DNA of 64,000 nucleotides from Bryobacterales bacterium (GTDB lineage Bacteria > Acidobacteriota > Terriglobia > Bryobacterales > Bryobacteraceae): assembly GCA_019261985.1 (NCBI GenBank), contig JAFAQY010000109.1, positions 1 through 64,000 on the forward strand, given 5' to 3'. The translations under genes and the position numbers were made by a program. Every line of letters begins with the position of its first letter. Position 1 is the first letter of the stretch. Below the pieces are notes generated by a model. The model searched no databases, had not been told where the DNA came from, and saw only the letters and a list, made by a program, of their open reading frames with translations. Positions 37,786-45,790 of the stretch are shown here, piece by piece.

Positions 37786-38445
37786 TTAGCGCTTCAGCGC
37801 GAGCGTGACACCATCATCCAGCGTCAGCATGCTGACGGTGACGCGCGAATCGTCGCGCAACCTTTCATTAAAACCTCGGAGAGCGACCGTATCTTCGGTT
37901 TGGTCGGACGGGTCGGCAACGCGGCCGGACCACAGCGTGTTGTCGACCATAATGACCCCGCCGCGCCTGAGCAATTCCAGGCAGCATTCGTAGTAGTTCC
38001 AGTAGTTCGGCTTATCCGCGTCGATGAAGGCGAAATCGTACCGGCCGCGCTCGCCGGAGGCAATCATCGCCTGCAGCGTTTCGAGCGCGGGCTTCAGCCG
38101 CAAATCGATTTTTTTCTCGACTCCGGCGTCCTTCCAATAACGGCGCGCGACGGACGTATATTCCTCGCTGATATCGCACGCGACTACGCGGCCCGCCTCG
38201 GGCAGCGCCAAAGCCACGGCCATCGCGCTATAACCCGTGAAGACGCCAATCTCAATGGTTCGTTCGGCGCGGATCAATTGGACCAGGAACGCCATGAATT
38301 GTCCGTGCTCGGGCGAAATCTGCATCGTGCCTCGCGGATGCCGCGATGTCTCCTCGTGGAGACGGCGCAAAACGGGATGTTCAGGCGGGGAGACCGCGCG
38401 CACGTAGTCGATAATCGCGTCTGGAATGGAAAGGTCGCCCGCCAT
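37786..38445 (-). CDS. SAM-dependent O-methyltransferase (class I, caffeoyl-CoA type)
   Basis: 219 residues. The methyltransferase_3 fold is clear: RTIEIGVFTGYSAMAVALALP (SAM-binding motif I), VVACDISEEY, YDFAFIDADKPNYWNYYE (metal-binding Asp region) and GGVIMVDNTLWSGRV. It would methylate a catechol-like hydroxyl; the natural substrate is unknown. Just upstream of dnaG on the same strand with an 18-base gap, so possibly the first gene of that transcript. Confidence 0.92.
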   Translation of the reverse strand: MAGDLSIPDAIIDYVRAVSPPEHPVLRRLHEETSRHPRGTMQISPEHGQFMAFLVQLIRAERTIEIGVFTGYSAMAVALALPEAGRVVACDISEEYTSVARRYWKDAGVEKKIDLRLKPALETLQAMIASGERGRYDFAFIDADKPNYWNYYECCLELLRRGGVIMVDNTLWSGRVADPSDQTEDTVALRGFNERLRDDSRVTVSMLTLDDGVTLALKR

Positions 38446-38488
38446 AAAACGCCTTATTATGCCACGGGTGGCGGAAACAATTCGGTGG

Positions 38489-38494
38489 TAAAAT
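38489..38494 (+). promoter_or_regulatory. Leaderless -10 box (TAAAAT)
   Basis: TAAAAT ends exactly 6 bases before GTG 38501; no Shine-Dalgarno sequence is present. Confidence 0.5.
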
Positions 38495-38500
38495 GTTTCT

Positions 38501-38728
38501 GTGCTAGCGACAGGCGTGGAGGCGGTTCAGGAGTTCAAGGATCGGACACTGCGCAAGCTCGCGGATGTGCGCTGTCCCCGGCACCGGCGCCCGCCGAGCG
38601 TGAATTTTCAAGGATCGACGCTGCGGGATATCACGATCCGGATGAGCGGGTGCTGCGCGAAGCTGATCGAAATTGCGAACCGGGCGATTGCTAATAGGGG
38701 CCAGGGGCCAGACGCCAGACGCCAGTAA
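38501..38728 (+). CDS. Small conserved-looking Cys protein
   Basis: 75 residues from GTG. The pattern KLADVRCPRHRRPPSVNFQG...ITIRMSGCCAKLIEIANRAIA (one Cys-x-x-His, then Cys-Cys) is reminiscent of short soluble proteins I have seen in Acidobacteriota whose members share CP.H...P and CC.L. The last 10 residues run into low-complexity sequence (GQGPDARRQ), so the original end may be earlier. A TAAAAT box lies 6 bases upstream. Function unknown; possibly metal binding. Confidence 0.55.
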   Translation: MLATGVEAVQEFKDRTLRKLADVRCPRHRRPPSVNFQGSTLRDITIRMSGCCAKLIEIANRAIANRGQGPDARRQ

Positions 38729-38754
38729 AGCTGCGGCGGTGGGGCATGCCATGA

Positions 38755-38760
38755 TATATT
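38755..38760 (+). promoter_or_regulatory. Leaderless -10 box (TATATT)
   Basis: TATATT ends 7 bases before ATG 38768, with no ribosome binding site. Confidence 0.45.
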
Positions 38761-38767
38761 CGGCCGC

Positions 38768-39241
38768 ATGATGAGTACGAGACAACCTTGGACGCTGGCC
38801 GCCGGCGCGGTTCTGCTGTTCTCTCAAGCCTTGGTGAGCCAAAGCGCTCCCGATCCGTGGAAGACAAGCGAGCTATTGGAACCCGCGGCGCTGGCGCAAA
38901 CGCTTCAAGCCAAGGGGAAGGCACCGGTGATCATTGCGGTCGCGTTCCCGGTTCTCTACAACAACAAACATCTGCCGAATGCGATTTTCGCGGGTCCGGG
39001 TTCGCAACCTCAGGGTATTGAAGCGCTGAAGACCGCGGCGGCGAAGCTGCCCAAGGATAGCGATATCCTGCTCTATTGCGGCTGCTGCCCCATGGAGAAG
39101 TGCCCCAACATCCGTCCCTCTTACTCCGTCTTAAAAGAAATGGGTTTCACGCACATCCGCGTGCTTCATGTTCCGACAAGCATGGCGGCGGATTGGTTTG
39201 ATAAAGGCTATCCGTCGGAGCTGGGTAGCGCACTGAAGTAG
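38768..39241 (+). CDS. Secreted rhodanese-like protein
   Basis: 157 residues. Signal peptide (about residues 1-26, cleaved near VSQSA). The rhodanese-type fold is seen in DPWKTSELLEPAALAQ, VAFPVLYNNKHLPNAIFAGP, DSDILLYCGCCPMEKCPNIRPSY and GFTHIRVLHVP. The active-site loop CGCCPMEKCP has four Cys, more than the single one of classical sulfurtransferases, and could bind a metal or form disulfides. Preceded by TATATT for a leaderless message. Confidence 0.82.
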   Translation: MMSTRQPWTLAAGAVLLFSQALVSQSAPDPWKTSELLEPAALAQTLQAKGKAPVIIAVAFPVLYNNKHLPNAIFAGPGSQPQGIEALKTAAAKLPKDSDILLYCGCCPMEKCPNIRPSYSVLKEMGFTHIRVLHVPTSMAADWFDKGYPSELGSALK

Positions 39242-39344
39242 CCTTGGGGCGTGAGCGGGGATGACGGAGCGGCAACCGACAAATAGAATGCTATTTGGCG
39301 GCGTTTGCCAATCGTGCTGGGCCTTTGTGTATAACTAGCGGCTA

Positions 39345-39385
39345 GGCGGGTTGGCAACCCGCCGCAGGTTGGCAACCTGCCCCAC
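39345..39385 (+). repeat. Paired-hairpin intergenic repeat (copy 4)
   Basis: GGCGGGTTGGCAACCCGCC (39345-39363) and GCAGGTTGGCAACCTGC (39364-39380), both perfect, then CCCAC. A subtype with TTGGCAA loops. Confidence 0.88.
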
Positions 39386-39396
39386 TTTGTTCCTGG

Positions 39397-39402
39397 TAGA
39401 GT
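39397..39402 (+). promoter_or_regulatory. Possible leaderless -10 box (TAGAGT)
   Basis: TAGAGT ends 6 bases before ATG 39409, only 12 bases after the hairpin repeat. Confidence 0.4.
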
Positions 39403-39408
39403 CGGTTC

Positions 39409-40350
39409 ATGCTGCTGTTCATCTTCATGCTGCTAGTCGCTCCCGCGCGGGCACAAACGGCGGACGCTGCGAATGCGCTCCGGGAGCTTATCCGCGGTAC
39501 TCCGGCGCTGCCGCTCGAGCAGGTTCCGCTATCGGACAAATTGAGCAACAGCGTTTCTCTTGGAACCGTTTCATCCGTCGCGGCGGATCGCGCGGGGCTG
39601 ATCTATGTTCTCCAGCGCGGGGATAAAGCCGATCCTGTAATCGTGGTGGATAAACAGGGGCGCATTGTGCGCTCCTGGGGCAAGGGAATGTTCACGGTCC
39701 CCCACAGCATTCGCATCGATGCGGATGGGAACATCTGGACCGTGGACGCCGGCAGTTCCGTGATCCTGAAGTTTTCGCCCGAGGGCAAGAAGCTACAAGA
39801 GATCGATGTAGGCGAAGTCGCCACCGGCAACGGCTGCGCTTTTCCGACTCTTTGCGGCACCACGGATATCGCCTTCGCGCCGGGCGGGCGCCTGTACGTC
39901 TCGGACGGATACGGCAACGCCCGCGTACTGGAATACTCTTCCGCAGGCAAACGCGTCCGGCAATGGGGCAGCTCCGGAAACGGGCCCGGGCAGTTTCAGA
40001 TTCCGCACGGGGTCGCGGTCGGCGGAGACGTCGTATACGTCGCCGATCGCACGAATGCCCGCGTCCAGCGTTTCACACTCGACGGAGCGTATCTCGGCGA
40101 ATGGACCCATCTAGGACGGCCGTTCGCTCTGAAGATGATGAATGGATCGCTTTGGGTGTCAATCACGACGTTGGAACAAAGGCCATCGCCATGGCTCCTG
40201 AAAGTGGATCCCGCGATGGGAAAGGTTCTGGGACAGGCCGAATTCCCGGGACCGCATTCGATCGATATCAGCGAATCCGAGGAGGCATTCGGAAATGGCT
40301 GCTGCGGCGGCATAAATCCAAACGGCTTTTTCTGGCTGCGCAAGCGCTGA
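39409..40350 (+). CDS. Secreted NHL-repeat beta-propeller protein
   Basis: 313 residues. Short signal peptide (MLLFIFMLLVAPARAQ), then six-bladed NHL/peptidyl-amidating-lyase-like propeller blades: VDKQGRIVRSWGKGMFTVPHSIRIDADGNIWTVD (blade 2), DIAFAPGGRLYVSDGYGNARV (blade 3), NGPGQFQIPHGVAVGGDVVYVADRTNARVQRF (blade 4) and further weaker ones. The YVSDGYGNARV and YVADRTNARV signatures are typical NHL. Such proteins bind ligands or other proteins; an enzymatic role is not shown. Confidence 0.85.
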   Translation: MLLFIFMLLVAPARAQTADAANALRELIRGTPALPLEQVPLSDKLSNSVSLGTVSSVAADRAGLIYVLQRGDKADPVIVVDKQGRIVRSWGKGMFTVPHSIRIDADGNIWTVDAGSSVILKFSPEGKKLQEIDVGEVATGNGCAFPTLCGTTDIAFAPGGRLYVSDGYGNARVLEYSSAGKRVRQWGSSGNGPGQFQIPHGVAVGGDVVYVADRTNARVQRFTLDGAYLGEWTHLGRPFALKMMNGSLWVSITTLEQRPSPWLLKVDPAMGKVLGQAEFPGPHSIDISESEEAFGNGCCGGINPNGFFWLRKR

Positions 40351-40351
40351 A

Positions 40352-40939
40352 CTATGCCTTCTTGCGTTTGCGCCAAAGAAAGACCGCGACCGCGGCGACA
40401 ACCACAACGACCGAAACATACAGAATGTAGCGATGCAGGGATTCCGCGATCTCGCGCCAGTTCTCCCCGACGAAGTAGCCCAGGGTGAGGAAACTCGCCG
40501 CCCAAACAGCCGCACCCGAATACGCGTAAGCGGCGAACGATCGATACTCGAGATTCGACGTGCCCGCGACAATAGCGGTCACATGCCGCACGCCGGCGAT
40601 GAAATAGCCGAAAAATAGCGACCAGTGGCCGAATTTATCGAACCATTCGTGAATGGTTGCGAGCCGCTCTTCCGTGACGTGCAGAGGCTTTCCATAGCGA
40701 TGCACGGCGCCCATGCCGAGCGTCCGGCCAATAACATAGCTGATGGAGATGCCGCAGCAACTTCCGGCGACCGCCGTTGCGAAAATTGCCGCCGGGTGCA
40801 ACCGCCCGGAAGACACGAGATATCCGCAAAAAACCAGGAGGGTCTCGTCCGGCACGGGTAAGCCGACGATCCCAAGCATTAATAACAGGAAGATCGCCGC
40901 GTAGCCGTAAGTAGAAATCCAGGCGAGGATGCTCTCCAT
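40352..40939 (-). CDS. DedA-family membrane protein
   Basis: 195 residues with about five hydrophobic segments. The DedA/VTT core is visible: GLPVPDETLLVFCGYLVSSGRLHPA, AGSCCGISISYVIGRTLG, WSLFFGYFIAGVRHVTAIVAGTSN and the C-terminal basic tail WRKRKKA. Family members are undecaprenyl-phosphate or phospholipid translocases required for envelope homeostasis. Convergent with the propeller gene (one base apart). TATCGT lies 6 bases before the ATG and there is no Shine-Dalgarno sequence. Confidence 0.92.
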   Translation of the reverse strand: MESILAWISTYGYAAIFLLLMLGIVGLPVPDETLLVFCGYLVSSGRLHPAAIFATAVAGSCCGISISYVIGRTLGMGAVHRYGKPLHVTEERLATIHEWFDKFGHWSLFFGYFIAGVRHVTAIVAGTSNLEYRSFAAYAYSGAAVWAASFLTLGYFVGENWREIAESLHRYILYVSVVVVVAAVAVFLWRKRKKA

Positions 40940-40945
40940 CGCTTT

Positions 40946-40951
40946 ACGATA
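40946..40951 (-). promoter_or_regulatory. Possible leaderless -10 box (TATCGT)
   Basis: Minus-strand TATCGT, 6 bases before the DedA ATG at 40939. Confidence 0.35.
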
Positions 40952-40963
40952 ACCTGCGCTCGC

Positions 40964-41836
40964 TTATTGCTTCTCCAACAATTTGCGGATGGACTGCAAT
41001 TCCCGCTGTTTAAGCGCCGGCTGGGGGTAAGTTAGCTTTAGCGCCTGAAGGGCATCGAGAACGATGGTTGAAACAATGACACGCGTCATCGGCTTGTGAT
41101 CCGCCGGGACGATGTACCAGGGCGCATGCTGGGTGCTGGTGGCGCTGAGGAAGGCTTCGTACGCTTGCGTATATTGCGGCCAATATCGACGTTCCTCGAT
41201 ATCCGCCATGCTGAATTTCCAATTCTTTTCGGGCGTTTCGATGCGCTTTAAAAAACGCTTGCGCTGCTCCTCCTTCGAAAGGTGCAGAAACAATTTCACG
41301 ACGCGCGTGCCGTTGTGAACAAGGTGGCGCTCGAGATCCAGGATGGACCGGAACCGGTCGTCCCAAATGGTCTTCCTTTTTTCGATTTCGTCAGGCAGGT
41401 TCTCGCCTCGGAGAAGCTCCCGGTGCACCCGAACGATCAGGACCTCTTCGTAGTACGAGCGATTGAAGATCCCGATTTTGCCGCGTTCGGGTAAACGCCG
41501 GTACGCGTTCCACAAAAAATCGTGCTGCAGGTCCTCTCCACTCGGATGCTTGAAACTGTACACTTGGCAACCCTGAGGGTTCAGGCCGGACATCACATGC
41601 TTGATTACGCTGTCCTTTCCGGCTGCATCCATGGCCTGAAGAATCAGCAGGAGCGCGTAGCGGTTGGACGCGTAGAGCAGCGCTTGCTGGGTGCTCAACT
41701 GCGCTTTGTGCTTTTCGAGCAATTTGCCATATTCGTCTTTTGAGTCATAGACCGGCGCAACGCGCTCCGGCCATTCGCTCAGTACAACCCTTTTGTTCGG
41801 TGTCACCGGAAAGTCTTCGGAATGGATGGTCTTCAC
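40964..41836 (-). CDS. Polyphosphate kinase 2 family enzyme
   Basis: 290 residues. PPK2 motifs are present: Walker [29 protein letters not shown] (the lid/polyphosphate region), Walker [19 protein letters not shown], and [17 protein letters not shown]. It transfers phosphate between polyphosphate and nucleotides; the single-domain class could act on NMP or NDP, which is not decidable here. GTG start. TATTAT lies 7 bases upstream with no ribosome binding site. Confidence 0.94.
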   Translation of the reverse strand: MKTIHSEDFPVTPNKRVVLSEWPERVAPVYDSKDEYGKLLEKHKAQLSTQQALLYASNRYALLLILQAMDAAGKDSVIKHVMSGLNPQGCQVYSFKHPSGEDLQHDFLWNAYRRLPERGKIGIFNRSYYEEVLIVRVHRELLRGENLPDEIEKRKTIWDDRFRSILDLERHLVHNGTRVVKLFLHLSKEEQRKRFLKRIETPEKNWKFSMADIEERRYWPQYTQAYEAFLSATSTQHAPWYIVPADHKPMTRVIVSTIVLDALQALKLTYPQPALKQRELQSIRKLLEKQ

Positions 41837-41843
41837 TGAACCG

Positions 41844-41849
41844 ATAATA
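41844..41849 (-). promoter_or_regulatory. Leaderless -10 box (TATTAT)
   Basis: Minus-strand TATTAT, 7 bases before the PPK2 GTG. The gap to the divergent MgtC gene is only 33 bases, so the two promoters overlap. Confidence 0.5.
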
Positions 41850-41869
41850 TTAACTCGGGAGGGACGGGA

Positions 41870-42325
41870 GTGCTTGAGTCCACATTATCGTGGCAGGAAG
41901 GCTGGAGAGTACTTCAGCATATTGGGATCGCCTACATCTTGACGGCAGTGGTGGGATGGGAGGGGGAACGAGAAGAGCACACTACGGGCATCCGGACATT
42001 CCCAATCGTCGGCATTGCGAGCTGCGGGTATTTGATGGTGCTCGGGCCGACGCCCGATGTTGCCGCCCAGTCGCGGGTGTTGCAAGGGCTTATCACCGGG
42101 ATCGGATTTGTGGGTGGAGGCGCAATCCTCAAGGAAGGCACGACCGTGAGGGGGACGGCAACGGCGGCCAGTATCTGGAACGCCGGCGTGATCGGCGCCG
42201 CGGTGGCGATGGGGCGCTACGAAATCGCCATTTTGCTTTCGCTGCTGAATTTGATCTCGTTGCGGCTGCTGCTGCCGCTGAAAAGACGCCTGGATGGCGA
42301 CAAGGGACGGGAGGCGAAGGATTGA
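41870..42325 (+). CDS. MgtC/SapB-family membrane protein
   Basis: 151 residues from GTG with GGAGGGACGGGA upstream. Four hydrophobic segments; family landmarks [79 protein letters not shown]. MgtC-like proteins influence magnesium homeostasis and membrane ATPases. It is at the shorter end, lacking the C-terminal ACT-like domain. Divergent from PPK2. Confidence 0.92.
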   Translation: MLESTLSWQEGWRVLQHIGIAYILTAVVGWEGEREEHTTGIRTFPIVGIASCGYLMVLGPTPDVAAQSRVLQGLITGIGFVGGGAILKEGTTVRGTATAASIWNAGVIGAAVAMGRYEIAILLSLLNLISLRLLLPLKRRLDGDKGREAKD

Positions 42326-42375
42326 AGAGCGCTAACGCTACCGCTCGTCGCGCACACCGGGGATGAGAGCCGTTT

Positions 42376-42495
42376 GTGGGGCAGGATGCTATCCCGGATG
42401 CTATCCTGCGCGCGATTGCCAATCGCGCTGGTCGGCGTTAGTACAAAGGTCGCCACGCGGGTTAGCAACGCGCCGCAGGTTAGCAACCTGCCCCA
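42376..42495 (+). repeat. Complex paired-hairpin repeat cluster (copy 5)
   Basis: From left: an inverted-orientation piece (GTGGGGCAGGAT...ATCC), the perfect hairpin GCGCGATTGCCAATCGCGC (42410-42428), an imperfect GCGGGTTAGCAACGCGC, and the perfect GCAGGTTAGCAACCTGC (42475-42491) with tail CCCAC. The most elaborate copy in the window. Confidence 0.82.
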
Positions 42496-42559
42496 CAGTG
42501 TGAGTTGGATACAGTATGAGCTTAGATACAGTGTGAGCCAGATACAGTGTGAGGCTATA
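42496..42559 (+). repeat. Four-copy 16-17 bp tandem repeat just upstream of a promoter
   Basis: Units start at 42496, 42512, 42529 and 42545; consensus CAGTGTGAGNNNGATA. The last unit merges with the TATAAT box of the hydrolase gene. Confidence 0.85.
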
Positions 42560-42563
42560 TAAT
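42558..42563 (+). promoter_or_regulatory. Leaderless -10 box (TATAAT)
   Basis: Consensus TATAAT ending 7 bases before ATG 42571. It overlaps the upstream in-frame ATG at 42562, which therefore could not be in the message. Confidence 0.55.
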
Positions 42564-42570
42564 GCCAACC

Positions 42571-43383
42571 ATGCGTCCCTTATTGCCAATCCTTGTGCTT
42601 TCGGTTTCCGGGCTGATGCCGGCCGCTTCGGTGGAGGGCGTCCAAATCCATTCGACGGTTCGCGGCAGTGGGCCCAAAACGATCGTCTTCGTGCATGGCT
42701 GGACCTGCGACGAATCCTCGTGGCGGGGGCAGGTTCCGTATTTTGAAAAGAGTTACCGCGTGATCACGCTGGATCTACCCGGCCATGGCAAGAGCGGATC
42801 CCCGACGAACGGCCCGCTCACAATGGAGTTGTTCGGGAAGTCGATCGAAGCCGTTCGCGTGGAAGCAAAAGCCGGAAAGATCGTGCTGGTGGGCCACAGC
42901 ATGGGTACGCCGGTGATCCGCGAATACGCGCGCTTGTATCCTTCGGAAGTCGCGGCGTTGGTGCCCGTCGATGGGGTGCTCCATTTATCGGGGAGCCCCA
43001 ACGCCCCAAACCCGGATCGCATGAAGGGGACGGAAGGATTGAAGAACCGCGAGGCGATGATCCGCGGAATGTTTGGCCCATCCGCCACCCCGGCGATTCA
43101 GGATCATATTTTGAAGATGATGCTTGCGGCTCCGGAAGCCACCGCTTCCCAGGCGATGGCCGCGACTTTCGCGGCTCCAAATTGGAAAGACGACACGTTC
43201 GCCGTCCCTGCGCTCGGAATCTACGCCGATCATTCCACCGCGGACGATCCCGCATATTTTAAAAAGATTTTCCCGCGGGGAAGCACAGTCGAAGTTCCCG
43301 GCACCGGGCATTTCGTGATGCTGGAGAAACCGGCGGAGTTCAACAAGCTCCTGTCTGACTTCCTGCCGCAAGCGGCTTATTAA
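42571..43383 (+). CDS. Secreted alpha/beta hydrolase
   Basis: About 270 residues. Signal peptide MRPLLPILVLSVSGLMPAAS. Fold landmarks: VFVHGWTCDESSWRGQ (oxyanion side), LDLPGHGKSG, nucleophile Ser in LVGHSMGTPV, acidic residue region LGIYADHSTADD, and catalytic His in GTGHFVMLEKP. A generic esterase/lipase-like enzyme; the substrate is unknown. ATG 42571 is preferred over 42562 because the TATAAT box covers the latter. Four tandem repeats sit directly upstream. Confidence 0.88.
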   Translation: MRPLLPILVLSVSGLMPAASVEGVQIHSTVRGSGPKTIVFVHGWTCDESSWRGQVPYFEKSYRVITLDLPGHGKSGSPTNGPLTMELFGKSIEAVRVEAKAGKIVLVGHSMGTPVIREYARLYPSEVAALVPVDGVLHLSGSPNAPNPDRMKGTEGLKNREAMIRGMFGPSATPAIQDHILKMMLAAPEATASQAMAATFAAPNWKDDTFAVPALGIYADHSTADDPAYFKKIFPRGSTVEVPGTGHFVMLEKPAEFNKLLSDFLPQAAY

Positions 43384-43391
43384 TTACTTCT

Positions 43392-44687
43392 TTATTTCGG
43401 CGTCAGACGGACTAGTTCGTTGCCGGAGAGCAGATAAATGCTGCCATCCGGAGCTTGGCGAATATCACGCACGCGCTGGTGACGGTCGCTGAGCAGGCGC
43501 TCTTCGGCGGCGATCTTATCGCCGTTAAGCACCAAACGCATCAGGGCCTGCGCATCCAGGCCGCCGACGAACAAATTGTTCTTCCATTCGGGAAAGAGGT
43601 TTCCCGTGTAGAACATCATGCCGGAGGGCGCGATATCGGGGAACCAAAAGTAAACCGGCTCTTCTACGCCAGGCATGGAGTGTTTTCCGTTGCCGACGGG
43701 AACATTCTTCTTTCCATCCGTGCGTTGGAAATCGTATTGCGTGCCATAAGAGACATCCGGCCAACCGTAATTCTTTCCCGCACGTATGATATTGATCTCG
43801 TCGCCGCCCTGCGGGCCGTGATCGGTGACCCAAAGCTCGCCCGTGGCGGGGTTAATCGCCGCTCCTTCCGGGTCGCGCAGGCCGTGCGCGAACGTTTCCG
43901 CGGCAACGGTTGCGCGGCTGAGCCAGGGATTGTCCTTGGGAATCGATCCGTCGCGGTTGATTCTCAGAACGCGGCCGGAGAAGTTGCGGCCGATATCGGG
44001 GTTATCGGTGAAATCGTGGTCGACGCCGTCGTATTTTGAATCGTAGAAACGGAACCGGTCCGCGCCGGTCACGTAGAGCGTGCCATCGGGCGCGAAAACG
44101 ATGCGGCGCTCGGCGCCTTCGGCAAGAGTCTGAACGTCTTCGAGGCTGGTCTCATCCGCGCTCAGGCGTGCGCGCGCGACTCGCTCGGTTCCGACATCAG
44201 TGAGCCGCCGCTCGGCCAGGGGTTTTGTCCACACCTTTTGATAGAAGAATTCGACCGGCCACAGGCCGGGCTTCTCACCACGCGGCGGCGCGAAATAGGT
44301 GAAGTAAAGCAAACGATTTTGAGCGAAGTTCGGATCGAGGACCACGTCGTGCAGCCCCTGCGCGGCGACGACCTTGACGCCCGGCACTCCGGCGAGCGGC
44401 GTTGAAACCACGCCGTCCGGCCGCACGATGCGCATCAGGCCTATGCTTTCCGTCACCAGGAAATTCCCGCCGGGCAGGAGCGCCACGGACCAGGGGCTGT
44501 TGAGCCGGTTGGTGATGCTCTCGACCTTCACCGGCACGGATGGCTTGGACGGCTTGGGCGCATCAGTTTGGCCGGGGAATGCCGGTTTGGGTTTAACCGG
44601 CGCGTCGCCGGAGTAGCGGCCTTGCGCCATGCTGTTTACGGCTATCAAACACGTGATCGCAATGGTGACCGATGCAGTCAACTTCAT
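43392..44687 (-). CDS. PQQ-dependent sugar dehydrogenase-like secreted protein
   Basis: About 431 residues from ATG 44687 (MKLTASVTIAITCLIAVNSMAQ, signal peptide); the frame is open further upstream but there it crosses an intergenic hairpin repeat. Soluble glucose/sorbosone dehydrogenase (GSDH) blocks: NSPWSVALLPGGNFLVTESIGLMRIV, QGLHDVVLDPNFAQNRLLYFTYF, FAHGLRDPEGAAINPATGELWVTDHGPQGGDEINIIRAGKNYGWPDVSYG and GSIYLLSGNELVRL. It probably oxidises aldose sugars with PQQ in the periplasm. TATACT lies 8 bases before the ATG. Confidence 0.9.
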   Translation of the reverse strand: MKLTASVTIAITCLIAVNSMAQGRYSGDAPVKPKPAFPGQTDAPKPSKPSVPVKVESITNRLNSPWSVALLPGGNFLVTESIGLMRIVRPDGVVSTPLAGVPGVKVVAAQGLHDVVLDPNFAQNRLLYFTYFAPPRGEKPGLWPVEFFYQKVWTKPLAERRLTDVGTERVARARLSADETSLEDVQTLAEGAERRIVFAPDGTLYVTGADRFRFYDSKYDGVDHDFTDNPDIGRNFSGRVLRINRDGSIPKDNPWLSRATVAAETFAHGLRDPEGAAINPATGELWVTDHGPQGGDEINIIRAGKNYGWPDVSYGTQYDFQRTDGKKNVPVGNGKHSMPGVEEPVYFWFPDIAPSGMMFYTGNLFPEWKNNLFVGGLDAQALMRLVLNGDKIAAEERLLSDRHQRVRDIRQAPDGSIYLLSGNELVRLTPK

Positions 44688-44772
44688 CACGCGAAAGTAT
44701 ATCAGGAACATGGCCGGCGGGACGCTTGGGTGCCTGCCGCGTGGTGGTGGCGCAGGCATCAGTAACGGCTTT

Positions 44773-44833
44773 GGCGGGCTGAAGCCCGGCTGAAGCCCGC
44801 CGCAGGCTAAAGCCCGGCTAAAGCCTGCGCCAC
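44773..44833 (+). repeat. Paired-hairpin intergenic repeat (copy 6, nested)
   Basis: Each stem contains an internal duplicate: outer arms GGCGGGCT/AGCCCGCC (44773-44801) enclose GGGCTGAAGCCC-type repeats, and GCAGGCT/AGCCTGC (44802-44828) likewise; tail GCCAC. Confidence 0.82.
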
Positions 44834-44862
44834 AAGCGGGCGCTAACTCTTGCAAGTCGGTA

Positions 44863-45531
44863 CTACGTGGTTTCCGCTATTGTGACCGGCGATCTCAACG
44901 TGAACGTTAGCGGCGTTTCCGCGGCGAGCCGGATTTGACGTTTGCCGGTGATCGCCGAGCCTACGGTCCCGCCGACAGCGCCCGCTCCCGCGCCGATCAG
45001 CGCGCCCGCGCCTCCTCCGGCCATGGCTCCGATCACGGCGCCACCGCCCGATCCCCCGCCGATCCACGCGAGATGATGCTTCTTGTGGCCTTTGCTCGTC
45101 ACCGTCGATTCGCTCGAATGCAACGAATAATGTTGGCCGTTCAGCTCAAACGAGTCGAGTTCCAGCGCCAACGCCGCTCGGCCCTTAAAGCGTCCCGAGG
45201 ACTTGGACTGAACGATATGGCCCCGGAAGCTGGCGCCTTTGGGGACCACGACGCGGTCGCCATCAACCAGCGGTTCATCCAACGACGCCGTGAAATGGTC
45301 GCCGGGACGGCTGCGCTGGGTATCGAGCGCTTGAAGCAAGCGGACGCGGAATTTGGTTCCCTCATGCAGCGTAAAAGACGTCCGCGCGGGAGGAGGGTCC
45401 GGGGGCGGTGGGGCCGGCACGGCGGCGGGTGTACGCGCGGCCGCGCTCACCGTATCCGTTTTAACCCGGTTGCAACCGGCGGCAACCAGCAAAGTGATGC
45501 AACATAACGCGCGCAAAATGTTTTTTATCAT
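44863..45531 (-). CDS. Glycine-zipper lipoprotein
   Basis: 222 residues from ATG with GGAGGGGC upstream. Lipobox LLVAAGC gives lipidation at about Cys20. A Pro-rich spacer is followed by a beta domain (about 55-145: LHEGTKFRVRLLQALDTQRSRPGDHFTASLDEPL, VVVPKGASFRGHIVQSK), a long glycine-zipper helix pair (IGGGSGGGAVIGAMAGGGAGALIGAGAGAVGG, about 152-185), and a C-terminal strand. Glycine zippers insert into or traverse membranes, so an envelope-spanning lipoprotein is likely. Function unknown. Confidence 0.82.
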   Translation of the reverse strand: MIKNILRALCCITLLVAAGCNRVKTDTVSAAARTPAAVPAPPPPDPPPARTSFTLHEGTKFRVRLLQALDTQRSRPGDHFTASLDEPLVDGDRVVVPKGASFRGHIVQSKSSGRFKGRAALALELDSFELNGQHYSLHSSESTVTSKGHKKHHLAWIGGGSGGGAVIGAMAGGGAGALIGAGAGAVGGTVGSAITGKRQIRLAAETPLTFTLRSPVTIAETT

Positions 45532-45743
45532 AGCCCCTCCATGGTACTTTCTTCCGCTCGAGCAAAAGATTTCCGGGGTGATGGGCGGAAAGTCGTTGAT
45601 TCTCGACGGAAGCAGTACTTCGCCGAGATTCTTTGCAAATTAACCGCCGAACACCGGCATCGTGGGGGCGCGAAAACGCTTCAGAAGGGAGCTGGCGCAG
45701 CCGCGCTAGTACATCGCGCTAGCCTTTGCGGAACAGCCGGCGA

Positions 45744-45784
45744 GGCGGCTTGGCAAGCCGCCGCAGGATGGCATCCCGCCCCAC
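45744..45784 (+). repeat. Paired-hairpin intergenic repeat (copy 7)
   Basis: GGCGGCTTGGCAAGCCGCC (45744-45762, perfect) and GCAGGATGGCATCCCGC (45763-45779, one mismatch), then CCCAC. No gene is seen in the rest of 45532-45743. Confidence 0.85.
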
Positions 45785-45790
45785 ATGCTG

